Position numbers and translations under genes: made by a program. Of a DNA stretch of 64,000 nucleotides, positions 36,307 through 47,283 are shown piece by piece; the first letter of the stretch is position 1, and each line of letters begins with the position of its first letter. The notes below the pieces were generated by a model. The model worked only from the letters and a program-made list of their open reading frames with translations. It made no database searches and was not told the origin of the DNA. This stretch comes from Paenibacillus sp. MAHUQ-63 (GTDB lineage: Bacteria; Bacillota; Bacilli; Paenibacillales; NBRC-103111). The DNA lies in contig NZ_JARADB010000013.1 in the NCBI RefSeq assembly GCF_028765165.1, positions 1 to 64,000 of the forward strand, written 5' to 3'.

Positions 36307-37164
36307 TTAAGCGTTCGCGTTCGCGCCGCTGACGATTTCCGCAATCTCTTGCGTAATGGCAGCTTGACGTGCACGGTTGTATGCCAATGTGTAACTGCTG
36401 ATCATTTTCGTTGCATTTTTCGTTGCCGAGTTCATCGCTGTCATTCTCGCACCGAACTCACTTGCTTTACCTTCCAATACTGCGCTGTAAATAATGGTTT
36501 CCGCATATTTCGGCAGCAGCACTTCCAGAACGCCTTCCGCAGATGGCTCATATTCATAGCTAGCTGTAGAAGCCACTTTCACATCCTCCATCGGAAGCAG
36601 GCGAATCGTGGTTGGTATCTGACTGATTGCATTTTGGAATTTGTTATACACCAAGAACAATTGGTCGTATGTGCCATTCTCAAAGTTGGCAACAGCAGCA
36701 GCGGCAATCGATTTAATATCCGAGAACTTCGGAGAATCCGGAAGTCCTGTTACTTCCTGAACGATCGGAACATTGCGTTTCTTAAAGAAATTGCTACCTT
36801 TACGTCCGATAACAAAAACCGCGTATTCCGACGCAGATTTGTGTCTTTCGTTAATTTCCGACATTGCCTTCCGCAATACGTTCGCGTTGTAGCCTCCAGC
36901 CAAACCACGGTCCGAAGTGATAACCAAATAAGCGGTTTTCTTCACTTCGCGCGTTTGCAGCATCGGATGCTTCACACCTTTGGAGCCTGCTGCGATGCTT
37001 GCAACCACTTCTTTCAGCTTATCCGAGTAAGGACGGGCTGCTTCCGCTGCTTGCTGAGCTCTGCGCAGGTTCGCTGCTGCGACCATCTCCATCGCGCGCG
37101 TAATTTGCTTCGTGTTTTGAGTCGATTTAATCTGGCGCTTAATCTCGCGCATTCCTTTTGCCAT
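36307..37164 (-). CDS. atpG: ATP synthase gamma subunit
   Basis: 285 residues from ATG at 37164 (MAKGMREIKRQI, GAGGTGA upstream); the frame opens at 37203 but that adds non-family sequence. The two coiled-coil ends of the rotor shaft are visible (IKRQIKSTQNTKQITRAMEMVAA and EFGARMTAMNSATKNATKMISSYTLAYNRARQAAITQEIAEIVSGA). Confidence 0.96.
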   Translation of the reverse strand: MAKGMREIKRQIKSTQNTKQITRAMEMVAAANLRRAQQAAEAARPYSDKLKEVVASIAAGSKGVKHPMLQTREVKKTAYLVITSDRGLAGGYNANVLRKAMSEINERHKSASEYAVFVIGRKGSNFFKKRNVPIVQEVTGLPDSPKFSDIKSIAAAAVANFENGTYDQLFLVYNKFQNAISQIPTTIRLLPMEDVKVASTASYEYEPSAEGVLEVLLPKYAETIIYSAVLEGKASEFGARMTAMNSATKNATKMISSYTLAYNRARQAAITQEIAEIVSGANANA

Positions 37165-37288
37165 ACCTGTCACCTCTCTTTTGAGGCTTTGGAAAGCCTT
37201 CATTCGAAGGCCTGATCTCAGGCAGCCTGTTCGCTGCCCAATCTCAGGCTAACACGGGACCTGAAGTTCCGCCGGGGAAACTCAGATA

Positions 37289-38809
<1,521 letters not shown>

Positions 38810-38851
38810 TCACCCCTATTCTTACAGTGCATGTTATTAAAAACCGGTCTC

Positions 38852-39385
38852 TTAAACCAGAGCTTTGGACAGGCGGTCCAGCTTGCCTGCCAAACTGCCA
38901 TCATATAAACGGTCACCGATGCGTACTTGAATGCCGCCGAGCAGCTTAGGCTCGACAACAGCAGTTGCGCGAATCGTTTTTCCCGTCAGTTTGCTGAAAT
39001 GCGATGCAATTTCCGCTTGTTGAGCTTCAGTCAGTGTGAAGGCGGAATAAATGGTTGCACTGGCTTGGCCGAGTGCTTCATTCGCAATTTTCACATAATC
39101 GCTCACCAGAGCGGAAAGAATCGCTTGTCTTCCTTTATCGATCAAAACCAGCAGCGTGTTCCACACCGGCTCGGAAACTTTGCCCTCGAAAATCTGCTTC
39201 AGCAGGTCCGTCTTGACGGTCGCCCCGATGTTCGGATGGTTCAGGAACTTCTGCAAGTCCGCATTGTCCCTAATCGCACTAGCTACAGATTTCAGCTCTT
39301 CTTCGACTTGGGCAATTATTCCCTTGCCTTGCGCTACTTCAAAGAGAGCTCTGGCATAACGCTTCGCTACGACGATGTCACTCAT
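38852..39385 (-). CDS. atpH: ATP synthase delta subunit
   Basis: 177 residues of the OSCP/delta family that ties the peripheral stalk to the top of F1. N-terminal VAKRYARALFEVAQ and C-terminal VEPKLLGGIQVRIGDRLYDGSLAGKLDRL are the conserved ends. ATGA overlap with atpF. Confidence 0.95.
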   Translation of the reverse strand: MSDIVVAKRYARALFEVAQGKGIIAQVEEELKSVASAIRDNADLQKFLNHPNIGATVKTDLLKQIFEGKVSEPVWNTLLVLIDKGRQAILSALVSDYVKIANEALGQASATIYSAFTLTEAQQAEIASHFSKLTGKTIRATAVVEPKLLGGIQVRIGDRLYDGSLAGKLDRLSKALV

Positions 39386-39867
39386 ACGTTGCCTCCTACC
39401 TCTTTGAGGTAATGCTCAACCAGTTGCTCTTGTGACTTTTCGTCGATTTGCTTTTCAATAATTTTGGAGGCAATCAGAACGGACATCGCGCCGACTTGGC
39501 TGCGAAGTGCGGCAACCGCTTTGTTCTTCTCGCTCTCAATATCTTTCAAAGCTTCTTCTTTCAGACGAATCGCTTCTGCTTGTGCAGAACGAAGAATATC
39601 ATCAGCTTGTTTGGAACCTGTCAATTTCGCTTGCTCGATGATATCGGTAGCTTCCTTGCGCGTTTGTTGCAGAACTTGCTTTTGTTCCTCTAACAGTTGT
39701 TCAGCTTGCTTGCGGCTTGTTTCAGCCGTTTGAATTTGTTCTTTAACCAGCTGTCTGCGTTTTTCCATCATGCCGAACAGAGGACCGAACGCAAACTTGG
39801 AAAGCAACAGATACAGAATCAAAAACGCGATAATTTGTATAAAAAATGTGGACCATTCAATATGCAA
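39382..39867 (-). CDS. atpF: ATP synthase b subunit
   Basis: 161 residues: one N-terminal membrane helix (residues 6-24) followed by a long charged coiled coil, as expected of the peripheral stalk. TFFIQIIAFLILYLLLSKFAF is the anchor and EKRRQLVKEQIQTAE starts the coil. Confidence 0.95.
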   Translation of the reverse strand: MHIEWSTFFIQIIAFLILYLLLSKFAFGPLFGMMEKRRQLVKEQIQTAETSRKQAEQLLEEQKQVLQQTRKEATDIIEQAKLTGSKQADDILRSAQAEAIRLKEEALKDIESEKNKAVAALRSQVGAMSVLIASKIIEKQIDEKSQEQLVEHYLKEVGGNV

Positions 39868-39945
39868 GTAACGTCACTCCCTTCTGATAAGGTGGGCAAA
39901 ATGAAGGCGTGGTGGCGACTTTCGCCATCCCCGCCGAACGATTTC

Positions 39946-40194
<249 letters not shown>

Positions 40195-40251
40195 CTAAGT
40201 TTATTTTAGTTGTATAAGTTGACTCGAGACTTCCCGAGGTAAGTCTTGCTT

Positions 40252-40950
40252 CTAATGTTCTTCTTCATGGACTAACGTTTGTGAGATGTAAACCATTGTC
40301 AACATTGTGAATACGAAGGCTTGAATAGCGCCAACGAACACACTGAAGCCCTGCCATACGAAGAGAGGCGCAATTCCAAACCATCCTGCTCCAATAATGA
40401 CAGATATCATAATTTCACCTGCATAAATGTTACCGTAAAGACGGAAAGCGAGCGTAAGCGGCTTTGATACGACTTCAATCAAGTGAAGGATCAACATTGC
40501 CCCTTTGTACTCAAAATAGTGCGCGAAGTAATGCTTCGTGTTACGCGTAATCCCTAAGTAATGGCTTAATACGATTACGATAACCGTAAGCGCTCCTGTA
40601 ACAGCGATGTCGGCTGTTGGCGATTTCCACCAAGTAGTATGATCTTCCGTCACGATAGAGAAAGGAAGACCGAGCATGTTGCCGATAAAGATGTACATAA
40701 TGAGCGATAGACCTAACGCGATGAATCCTTTGCCATGCTTGGACCCGATGGTGCTTCCGATGATTCCTTCTACGAATTCGATCGTCCACTCCATGAAGTT
40801 CTGCAATTTCGAAGGATTTGTAACAGACGCCTTGCTGGCCCCTGCGATTGCGAGGATAAGCACAATAATGGAGGTAATTCCGATCATCAATAGTGCAGAT
40901 GCGTCGAAGTGAATACCTAACCACTCAAATCCTGGTGCGTGATGTTCCAT
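40252..40950 (-). CDS. atpB: ATP synthase a subunit
   Basis: About 232 residues, the membrane channel subunit; essential Arg in the LAFRLYGNIYAGEIM segment, and the C-terminal FVGAIQAFVFTMLTMVYISQTL. The start is uncertain: ATG 40950 (MEHHAPGFEWLG) aligns with known proteins, TTG 40959 has the better distance to AAAGGGGTGA, and the frame is open to ATG 40974. All three end at the same stop. Confidence 0.94.
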   Translation of the reverse strand: MEHHAPGFEWLGIHFDASALLMIGITSIIVLILAIAGASKASVTNPSKLQNFMEWTIEFVEGIIGSTIGSKHGKGFIALGLSLIMYIFIGNMLGLPFSIVTEDHTTWWKSPTADIAVTGALTVIVIVLSHYLGITRNTKHYFAHYFEYKGAMLILHLIEVVSKPLTLAFRLYGNIYAGEIMISVIIGAGWFGIAPLFVWQGFSVFVGAIQAFVFTMLTMVYISQTLVHEEEH

Positions 40951-40983
40951 GTTTTCCAATTTCACCCCTTTCATCGAATGGAA

Positions 40984-41367
40984 TTACTTCTTAGACTTCC
41001 TAATAGAAAGAATACCCAGTACGAGTGTTGCCAATTGAGCAAAAAAGTATCCCACGATCGTCGTGGTTAACGCGACATGTTCCGGATACCTTACGGCAAC
41101 TAAGCCCGCGAAGCCAGCAACTGCTGCCCTTGTCAGAAAACCCAGGGTCACCTTGCGCCCTTTCTGCTCTATCGCAGCTGCTCCCAACTTGTTAATTTTC
41201 CAGGCCAGAAACCTTGCATTGATCATACTCGCAGCGGAGCCGAGCATAATCCCGGCAAAATAGATCCGGTAATCAACAAGAAGCGCCCATGCAGCCAAAC
41301 AAAAGGATAAAAAGAAAAGAAACACATTTTGAACCGTTTTCAGAGTGGCTGAAAATTCATCCATCAT
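40984..41367 (-). CDS. atpI: ATP synthase subunit I (AtpI family)
   Basis: 127 residues with about four membrane segments, of the AtpI family that helps c-ring assembly and possibly magnesium uptake. Overlaps the upstream AtpZ-like gene by 4 bp and precedes atpB by a few bases. Moderately conserved; no catalytic residues are known. Confidence 0.85.
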   Translation of the reverse strand: MMDEFSATLKTVQNVFLFFLSFCLAAWALLVDYRIYFAGIMLGSAASMINARFLAWKINKLGAAAIEQKGRKVTLGFLTRAAVAGFAGLVAVRYPEHVALTTTIVGYFFAQLATLVLGILSIRKSKK

Positions 41368-41585
41368 AGCCCTCCGTACTGCTTAATCATGAAGTAAATG
41401 CTTATGACTCCGGTTACAAGCCCTAGCAAGAATCCGCCTAGCAACCAGAACTGTCCACCTAGTGTCCGGCTTAGCCAATCGCCGAGCAAATATCCGGCTC
41501 CTAAACAGACCACGAGGTCTATGCCGATCGCACTAGTTAACGCAACTGCCCGCCACGGATTATCATTGGGATTTTGCCGTTTCAT
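41364..41585 (-). CDS. atpZ: AtpZ/AtpI-family small membrane protein
   Basis: 73 residues, two membrane segments; GYLLGDWLSRTLGGQFWLLGGFLLG is the family-type stretch. AtpZ and AtpI form a Mg/Ca channel or c-ring chaperone in related bacteria. First gene of the atp operon, AGGAGG upstream of the ATG. Confidence 0.8.
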   Translation of the reverse strand: MKRQNPNDNPWRAVALTSAIGIDLVVCLGAGYLLGDWLSRTLGGQFWLLGGFLLGLVTGVISIYFMIKQYGGL

Positions 41586-41654
41586 CGCATCCTCCTGAAG
41601 GCTTTCCGCCTGGGAAAACCCGTTTCATAGACATCATGCTACGAATCCTCATTT

Positions 41655-41684
41655 ATTGTATCGAAGCCATGCAAGGTTTGTCAA
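41655..41684 (-). promoter_or_regulatory. Sigma-A promoter of the atp operon
   Basis: TTGACA, 18 nt, TACAAT on the minus strand, about 70 bp before the first atp gene. A near-consensus site, fitting a strongly expressed operon. Confidence 0.75.
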
Positions 41685-41719
41685 TTGACAGAACTTCACA
41701 AGTGTCGCCCCCCCAAACA

Positions 41720-41742
41720 CCTGAGAGCCTTGCGGCTCTAGG
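41720..41742 (-). terminator. Weak hairpin after mnaA, possible terminator
   Basis: CCT.AGAGCC (41720-41729) and GGCTCT.AGG (41734-41742), TTGC loop. On the minus strand only a short T-poor tail (GTGTTTGGG) follows, so termination may be inefficient. It separates upp-mnaA from the atp promoter. Confidence 0.4.
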
Positions 41743-41808
41743 GTTTGCGAGTTTCCAAACCAAACAGTCGAACTGTACGCTGTAGCGTTTGTCATGATTT
41801 TGTCACGG

Positions 41809-42945
41809 TTAGAATGCTTCAGGACGCTCCGAGACCTTGCCGAAGTGATGCAGAATCCCTTGAACGATCCGTTGCGACGCTTTGCCGTCCCCGTAAGGGT
41901 TGGCGGCTTGGCTCATTTTATTGTATAAAACAGGATCGGTAAGCAGCGCGCGAGCACGCTCATAGACCTTCTCCTCGTCCGTTCCAACCAGCTCGAGCGT
42001 GCCGGCTTGAATGCCTTCCGGACGCTCTGTCGTATCGCGAAGCACCAGCACGGGCACCCCAAAGGAAGGTGCTTCTTCTTGAATGCCTCCGGAATCCGTC
42101 AGGATCATATGGGTATGCGGATAAAAATTATGAGTTTCTACGACATCCAGAGGTTCGATTAGTTTTATCCGAGGATGATTGCCTAATATTTCATGAGCTG
42201 GCCCTTGCACAGCAGGACTTAGATGGACCGGATAAACGATGGCGATATCCTCAAACTCATCTGCAATACGCTTCACAGCGCGGAATATCTGGCGGTGCGG
42301 CTCGCCTTGCGACTCCCGGCGGTGCGCCGTCATGAGAATGAGCTTGCGTCCTGCAGCCCACTCCAGAATCGGGTGCTGATAGTCCTTCTCCACCGTATAT
42401 TGGAACACATCCGTAACCGTATTACCCGTTACATAGATTTGGGACTCCGATTTATTCTCTTTGCGCAAATTATCAGCCGACAGCTGTGTCGGCGCGAAAT
42501 GCAAGTCGGCCAAAACGCCTGTCAGCTGACGATTCATTTCTTCCGGATAGGGCGACATTTTGTTCCATGTGCGCAAGCCAGCTTCGACATGGCCGACTTG
42601 AATCTGCTGCATGAAAGCGGCGTAGCTGGCAAGGAACGTAGTCAATGTATCGCCATGCACGAGAATTAAGTCCGGCTTCGCTTCCTTGAAGACGGGCTCT
42701 AAGCCTTGAAGCACGCGGATCGTAATTTCGTTGAGCGTTTGGCGGTCTTTCATGACATTCAAGTCATAGTCCGGTTTAATATTGAAAATATCGAGCACCT
42801 GATCCAGCATTTGGCGATGCTGCGCCGTTACGCAAACAAGAGATTCAATATGCTCCGGATGCTTCTCCAGCTCCTTAATCAGCGGAGCCATCTTAATCGC
42901 TTCGGGTCTTGTCCCGAAAATCGTAATGACCTTCAAACGTTCCAT
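41809..42945 (-). CDS. mnaA: UDP-N-acetylglucosamine 2-epimerase (non-hydrolysing)
   Basis: Interconverts UDP-GlcNAc and UDP-ManNAc, the donor used by TagA. 378 residues, GT-B fold. Signatures: FGTRPEAIKMAPLIKEL near the start, GDTLTTFLASYAAF, VGHVEAGLRT, MNRQLTGVLADLHFAPT, VTGNTVTDV, LTDSGGIQEEAPSFGVPVLVLRDTTERPEGI. GGGGGAGA before ATG. Follows upp by 27 bp. Probably serves the ManNAc-containing wall polymer made by tagO/tagA/csaB. Confidence 0.95.
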   Translation of the reverse strand: MERLKVITIFGTRPEAIKMAPLIKELEKHPEHIESLVCVTAQHRQMLDQVLDIFNIKPDYDLNVMKDRQTLNEITIRVLQGLEPVFKEAKPDLILVHGDTLTTFLASYAAFMQQIQVGHVEAGLRTWNKMSPYPEEMNRQLTGVLADLHFAPTQLSADNLRKENKSESQIYVTGNTVTDVFQYTVEKDYQHPILEWAAGRKLILMTAHRRESQGEPHRQIFRAVKRIADEFEDIAIVYPVHLSPAVQGPAHEILGNHPRIKLIEPLDVVETHNFYPHTHMILTDSGGIQEEAPSFGVPVLVLRDTTERPEGIQAGTLELVGTDEEKVYERARALLTDPVLYNKMSQAANPYGDGKASQRIVQGILHHFGKVSERPEAF

Positions 42946-42972
42946 TCGTTCTTCTCCCCCATCGTAAGCCTA

Positions 42973-43602
42973 TTATTTCGTGCCGAACAAACGATCTCCT
43001 GCGTCTCCCAATCCAGGTACGATATAACCATGATCATTCAAATAGTCATCTACGGCAGCGACGTAAATATCAACGTCCGGATGCTCCTGCTGAACCGCTT
43101 TGACCCCTTCCGGCGCAGCAATTAAGCACATCAGCTTGATCTGCGTGCAGCCTCTGCGCTTCAATACTTCGATCGCCATATTGGCAGAGCCGCCTGTAGC
43201 CAGCATCGGGTCAATCACAATCAATTCCCGCTCCTGCACATCCGTCGGCAGCTTGACATAGTATTCGACAGGCTGAAGCGTGTCCGGATCACGGTAAAGA
43301 CCGACATGTCCGACTTTCGCAGCCGGAATCAGCTTCAATACGCCATCGACCATCCCCAAGCCCGCGCGCAGAATCGGAATCAAGCCCAGCATTCTTCCGG
43401 AGATGATGCGGCAATCCGCCGTCGTTACCGGTGTCTTCACCTGCACATGCTCAAGCGGAATATTTCTCGTAATCTCGTAAGCCATTAACGTAGCCACTTC
43501 GTCTACAAGCTCCCGAAAATCTTTGGTCTTCGTGTTCTCATCCCGAATATACGTCAGCTTATGCTGAATCAGCGGATGATCACAAATAAATAACTTCCCC
43601 AT
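42973..43602 (-). CDS. upp: Uracil phosphoribosyltransferase
   Basis: Salvages uracil to UMP with PRPP. 209 residues, typical length. [19 protein letters not shown], the PRPP loop [21 protein letters not shown] and the C-terminal uracil-binding [17 protein letters not shown] are present. TAGGAGG upstream of ATG. In Bacillus subtilis upp follows glyA; here a regulator/transporter pair has come between. Confidence 0.97.
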   Translation of the reverse strand: MGKLFICDHPLIQHKLTYIRDENTKTKDFRELVDEVATLMAYEITRNIPLEHVQVKTPVTTADCRIISGRMLGLIPILRAGLGMVDGVLKLIPAAKVGHVGLYRDPDTLQPVEYYVKLPTDVQERELIVIDPMLATGGSANMAIEVLKRRGCTQIKLMCLIAAPEGVKAVQQEHPDVDIYVAAVDDYLNDHGYIVPGLGDAGDRLFGTK

Positions 43603-43626
43603 AAATATCCTCCTAAAAATCTACAC

Positions 43627-43656
43627 GTTATATGTATGTTACCCATTTAGCGTCAA
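43627..43656 (-). promoter_or_regulatory. Sigma-A promoter of upp
   Basis: TTGACG, 18 nt, TATAAC on the minus strand, about 25 bp before the upp start region. Lies after the terminator of the SgrR gene, so upp-mnaA is an independent unit. Confidence 0.6.
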
Positions 43657-43703
43657 GGTACGACAAACCTCGTTTATTATATCATATGTTATCCAACTTA
43701 TCC

Positions 43704-43740
43704 TAAAAAAACCGCCTGAGAGCTGCTCTCAAGCGGTTTA
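43704..43740 (-). terminator. Rho-independent terminator of the SgrR-type gene
   Basis: AAACCGC.TGAGAG (43709-43722) pairs with CTCTCA.GCGGTTT (43726-43739), then TTTTTTAGG on the minus strand. It abuts the stop codon. Confidence 0.92.
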
Positions 43741-43741
43741 G

Positions 43742-45586
43742 TTACACAGAAAGTGAGTTTTCTTCTTCCATGGAATCCGTCCGGTACCAGATGCTCTTAA
43801 AATCAAACCATCCGAGCGTATTAAAAGTTATGCCCTGCAGATGAGGGCTGTATACCAATTGTTGGGTGGTATGCAGCAAAAATAGAACCGCATAGTTCTC
43901 CGACACGAGCGACTGCATGGCGCGAATCCGCTGCATTCGCCTGAAGGCGTCAGGCTCCGCTTCAATCGAAGCGATCGTTTCGTCGAATATTCGGCGCTGA
44001 TCGTCCGTTGCGAAAGTGCGCACGGCAAGATTGCCGACTTTGTACATCTCGATGAGGCAGCGGGCTTCATCATCGTCCGCCACGACGCCGCCCATAATGG
44101 CATCGGCCTCCAGCAGGAGAGGAACCTTCGTCATTTGTTGAAACGTGTACTGCTTCAGCTCGACCGGGATTCCAATGGCCCGGCAAGCGGCCTGAATCCA
44201 TTCGGCCTGGGCGCAATTCTTCTGGGTGAAGACCATCTTCAAGGGTTCGCCGGCATAGCCGCATTCCCGCAGAAGCTCTCTCGCCCGCTCAGGTTGATTA
44301 TCGTCAGGCTGCGGCCCCGGTAGCTCGGGCGGCAGGAAATCGGCAGCAGGTCTGGCGTGGTAAAGACCAAGCTCCTTAATCAGCCCGCACCTGTTCAGAA
44401 CGAGCTCTACCGCCTGGCGGAACTTTAGCTGCTGCTGCGGCCCCTGCTTCCGCAAATTAAACACGATCGTACTGGAGCCCAGCATCATAATCTCCTTCTT
44501 GTACCAATGGGCAGGAGCCGGCTGTTTGTAATGGTTGAGCTTCCCCATCTGGAAGTTCAGCTGCTGCCATCTCCGCTCGCTGACATCGTCCGGGACATAT
44601 AACAGCTCGATCCGGTCGAGATGGGCGCCTTCCCGGTAATAATCCTCGAACGCTTCGAGCGTCACGCCCCCGGCATCGTGCCTCACGATGCGGAACGGTC
44701 CCGTACCGACAGGCAGCATGCTGGCATCCGCCACTTTGGTCGCGCTGTATACGTCGGCCGGCACAATCGCCGCCTGATACGAGCTCACATAGTGCGGCAG
44801 CAAATAATTCGGCGCATGCATCTCCAAACGAACCGTTAACCGGTCGAGAGCGCGAATCTCCTTCACCGACTGCAGGAGCCAGCGGTTCGGCGAGTCTTCC
44901 GTGCCAATGGTCCGCAGCCGATTGAACGTGAACACCACATCGTCAGCCGTCAGCTCGCGGCCATGGTGGAACCGTACCCTTTTGCGCAAATAAAAGGTCC
45001 ATTCCGTGGCATCGTCGTTGCTGGCCCACTCATGGGCTAGACCCGGCACCACCTCGCGGCACACCGGATTGTAATAAAGCAGCGTGTCGAAGGCCTGCTT
45101 AATGAAGTGCAGATCGCGCGAGAAGAGCACGTCCACAGGATCCAGAGTCAGCACGCGGATCTGCATCGGCAGCCGAAGCGTCTCGGCATTGCCGGTCTCG
45201 CAGTTGCCTCTGTAGCCGAAATAGCTGCCCAGCCAAGCCAAGAACCGGTCCATGACGGCTCCGTCCAAGCCATCCATTTGAAACATGCTCATGGCGCTGT
45301 TCAAGTTGCCCTGTTCGACAAGGAGCTTCGCTTCCGCCAGCAGCAGATCTTCCGCAGGAACCAAGAACCGGATGGCGGAACGGTGCCCGCGACCGCGGCC
45401 CGGGGTCCAGACGATCCAGCCCATCTCGCTCATTTTGCGGATCAATATTTTCACGTTACGTTCCGTACAAAAAAGGTAGCCGGCAATTTCTTCAACCGAA
45501 ACGGGCACGTCCATATACGTGTGGGGGATATGTAAGGCGCGCGTTACCGATGACTTCAACTGCGCATACTGTAAGGCAAGCTGCAT
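43742..45586 (-). CDS. SgrR-family transcriptional regulator with ABC solute-binding-protein domain
   Basis: 614 residues. An N-terminal winged-helix domain (about 1-120; YLFCTERNVKILIRKMSEMGWIVWTPGRGRGHRS) is fused to an extracellular-solute-binding family 5 domain (about 150-600; MQIRVLTLDPVDVLFSRDLHFIKQAFDTLLYYNP, FYLRKRVRFHHGRELTADDVVFTFNRL). There is no signal peptide, so it is a cytoplasmic regulator that uses the binding fold as ligand sensor, as in SgrR of enteric bacteria. Divergent from an MFS transporter, which is its likely target. Promoter and terminator are both visible, so it is monocistronic. Ligand unknown (sugar, sugar phosphate or peptide). Confidence 0.88.
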   Translation of the reverse strand: MQLALQYAQLKSSVTRALHIPHTYMDVPVSVEEIAGYLFCTERNVKILIRKMSEMGWIVWTPGRGRGHRSAIRFLVPAEDLLLAEAKLLVEQGNLNSAMSMFQMDGLDGAVMDRFLAWLGSYFGYRGNCETGNAETLRLPMQIRVLTLDPVDVLFSRDLHFIKQAFDTLLYYNPVCREVVPGLAHEWASNDDATEWTFYLRKRVRFHHGRELTADDVVFTFNRLRTIGTEDSPNRWLLQSVKEIRALDRLTVRLEMHAPNYLLPHYVSSYQAAIVPADVYSATKVADASMLPVGTGPFRIVRHDAGGVTLEAFEDYYREGAHLDRIELLYVPDDVSERRWQQLNFQMGKLNHYKQPAPAHWYKKEIMMLGSSTIVFNLRKQGPQQQLKFRQAVELVLNRCGLIKELGLYHARPAADFLPPELPGPQPDDNQPERARELLRECGYAGEPLKMVFTQKNCAQAEWIQAACRAIGIPVELKQYTFQQMTKVPLLLEADAIMGGVVADDDEARCLIEMYKVGNLAVRTFATDDQRRIFDETIASIEAEPDAFRRMQRIRAMQSLVSENYAVLFLLHTTQQLVYSPHLQGITFNTLGWFDFKSIWYRTDSMEEENSLSV

Positions 45587-45619
45587 GAAATTACCCTCCT
45601 CTTACACGAATTACCAAAG

Positions 45620-45648
45620 AGTATAGTGGCGCGCCAGACATTCGTCAA
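45620..45648 (-). promoter_or_regulatory. Sigma-A promoter of the SgrR-type regulator
   Basis: TTGACG, 17 nt, TATACT on the minus strand, about 35 bp before the start codon. Close to the divergent MFS promoter, allowing joint control. Confidence 0.7.
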
Positions 45649-45716
45649 CATCCTTTCGAGGGAGGAAAAGGTGAAAGTTTTCCAAAGCTATGTACACTTT
45701 TTAACTTACGGTCATT

Positions 45717-45725
45717 TGGTATGAT
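45717..45725 (+). promoter_or_regulatory. Extended -10 promoter of the MFS gene
   Basis: TGGTATGAT reads as an extended -10 (TGn plus TATGAT); no good -35 is found, consistent with dependence on an activator such as the divergent SgrR-type protein. About 45 bp upstream of the start codon. Confidence 0.45.
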
Positions 45726-45770
45726 GGGTGTACCTAGCTTGGCCAGAATCTACGAAACAGGTGATGCAGC

Positions 45771-47051
45771 ATGACTTTCTTCCAATTCCACCCTAATGTA
45801 CGGCTGCGCATTGCGCTAAGTTTTTTGACCAATATCCTCAGCAACATGATCCTTCCGTTCATGTCGATCTATATCGCACGTACGCTCGGCACGACGATAG
45901 CCGGTACGGCGACAACGATATCCATCATCATAGCCTTGCTCAGCGCCACCCTCGGGGGCCATTACGCCGACCGGGTCGGCCGCAAAAAAATGATGCTGAT
46001 CGGAGAAGGCGTCGCACTGCTCGCTTATGCCATCATGACCTTCGCCAATTCGCCGCTCTGGCATTCAGCAGCCCTGACGCTGATCATGACGCTGATCTCC
46101 AGCGCTTCGTGGGGACTGAGCAAACCGGCCGTCGAGGCCATGCTGATCGATGTGTCCGGACCGGATACGCGCAAAGCGATCTATCGGATTAATTATTGGT
46201 CGAATAACCTGGCCATTTCCGTTGCGGGGATGATCGGGGGCTTTTTCTTCAGCGACTATCTCTTCGAGCTTCTGCTTGCAGCGAGCCTGATGTCGCTTCT
46301 AGCGTTCCTGATTACCGCCTTCTTCATGTCGGAGACGATGCCGGAAGCTGACCGTGACCGGACCCAGACCGATCAAGACCTGCCTGCCGCACGGAAGCAG
46401 CAGGTGTCCATGCTCGAACGGTACAAGGAGGTGCTGCGGGACCGCCGGTTCGTGATTTATTTACTCGCCAGTGTCCTCATCGTGTCGGTAGAGATGAATT
46501 TAAGCGGATATATCGGCGTACGGATTGCCCAGGATATCCAGCACACCCCGTGGCTTCCGGGATTATCCGCAGCCGTGGACGGGCTGCCGCTCGTCGGAAT
46601 CTTACGTACAGAGAACACGATCGCCGTCGTGCTCCTCTCCCTTTTCGTCGGCCGACTGCTCAAGAACAGCTCCGATACCAGGGTCATGCTGCTTGCCATG
46701 TTCCTGAATGTGGCCGGTTACTCGTACCTCGTATTCGGCGGCCAGCCGGCCTTACTGCTGCTGCTTATGCTTGTGGCAACCATCGGGGAGATCACCTATG
46801 TTCCGCTCAAGCAGGCGATGCTCGTGCAGCTCGTCCCCGATCATGCCCGCAGCTCTTACATGGCGCTCAGCTCCATGACCAATCGCGTTGGGATCATGGT
46901 CAGCGGCCTGAACATGATCATCGGCGGCTTCCTGCCGACCGGTGCTATGGCGGTGTTCATCCTGCTGACCGGTGTCATCGGAATAGGCATGATGGCGTCC
47001 ATTCTGCCAAGCCTTAAGCAAGAAGAACATGTGCGGCATGCCGCGTTGTGA
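45771..47051 (+). CDS. Major facilitator superfamily transporter, probably drug or sugar efflux
   Basis: 426 residues, about twelve membrane segments with a cytoplasmic linker in the middle (MPEADRDRTQTDQDLPAARKQQ). The loop 2-3 signature of the superfamily is present as GGHYADRVGRKKMMLIGEG. The N-terminus is short (MTFFQFHPNVRLRIALSFLT). One of very few plus-strand genes; pairs with the SgrR-type regulator. In enteric bacteria SgrR controls the sugar-efflux pump SetA, so an efflux role is suggested by analogy only. Confidence 0.85.
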   Translation: MTFFQFHPNVRLRIALSFLTNILSNMILPFMSIYIARTLGTTIAGTATTISIIIALLSATLGGHYADRVGRKKMMLIGEGVALLAYAIMTFANSPLWHSAALTLIMTLISSASWGLSKPAVEAMLIDVSGPDTRKAIYRINYWSNNLAISVAGMIGGFFFSDYLFELLLAASLMSLLAFLITAFFMSETMPEADRDRTQTDQDLPAARKQQVSMLERYKEVLRDRRFVIYLLASVLIVSVEMNLSGYIGVRIAQDIQHTPWLPGLSAAVDGLPLVGILRTENTIAVVLLSLFVGRLLKNSSDTRVMLLAMFLNVAGYSYLVFGGQPALLLLLMLVATIGEITYVPLKQAMLVQLVPDHARSSYMALSSMTNRVGIMVSGLNMIIGGFLPTGAMAVFILLTGVIGIGMMASILPSLKQEEHVRHAAL

Positions 47052-47176
47052 GCGAAAGGCCGGACTTCGGCGTCAGCCCGCGTTCCGCGTTCCCGCCGTA
47101 ATTCTTCCATTACCGGGCCGCGTGCTATTTGGCGGCTTGCCGCTGTTTCCTGCACCATAGGGATAGTGTCCATATG

Positions 47177-47208
47177 AAAAAGCCCGGTCATTCATGACCA
47201 GGCTTTTT
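47177..47208 (+). terminator. Bidirectional rho-independent terminator after the MFS gene
   Basis: AAAAAGCC..GGTCA (47177-47190) and TGACC.GGCTTTTT (47195-47208), TTCA loop; T-runs on both strands. Ends transcription of the plus-strand MFS gene and could stop read-through from glyA. Confidence 0.88.
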
Positions 47209-47283
47209 GTTCGTATTTAAGAGACCCACGAGCGAACGCCATCTTCCGATACGACACTCCGTTCGTTTGGAATTCCTCCGCTT

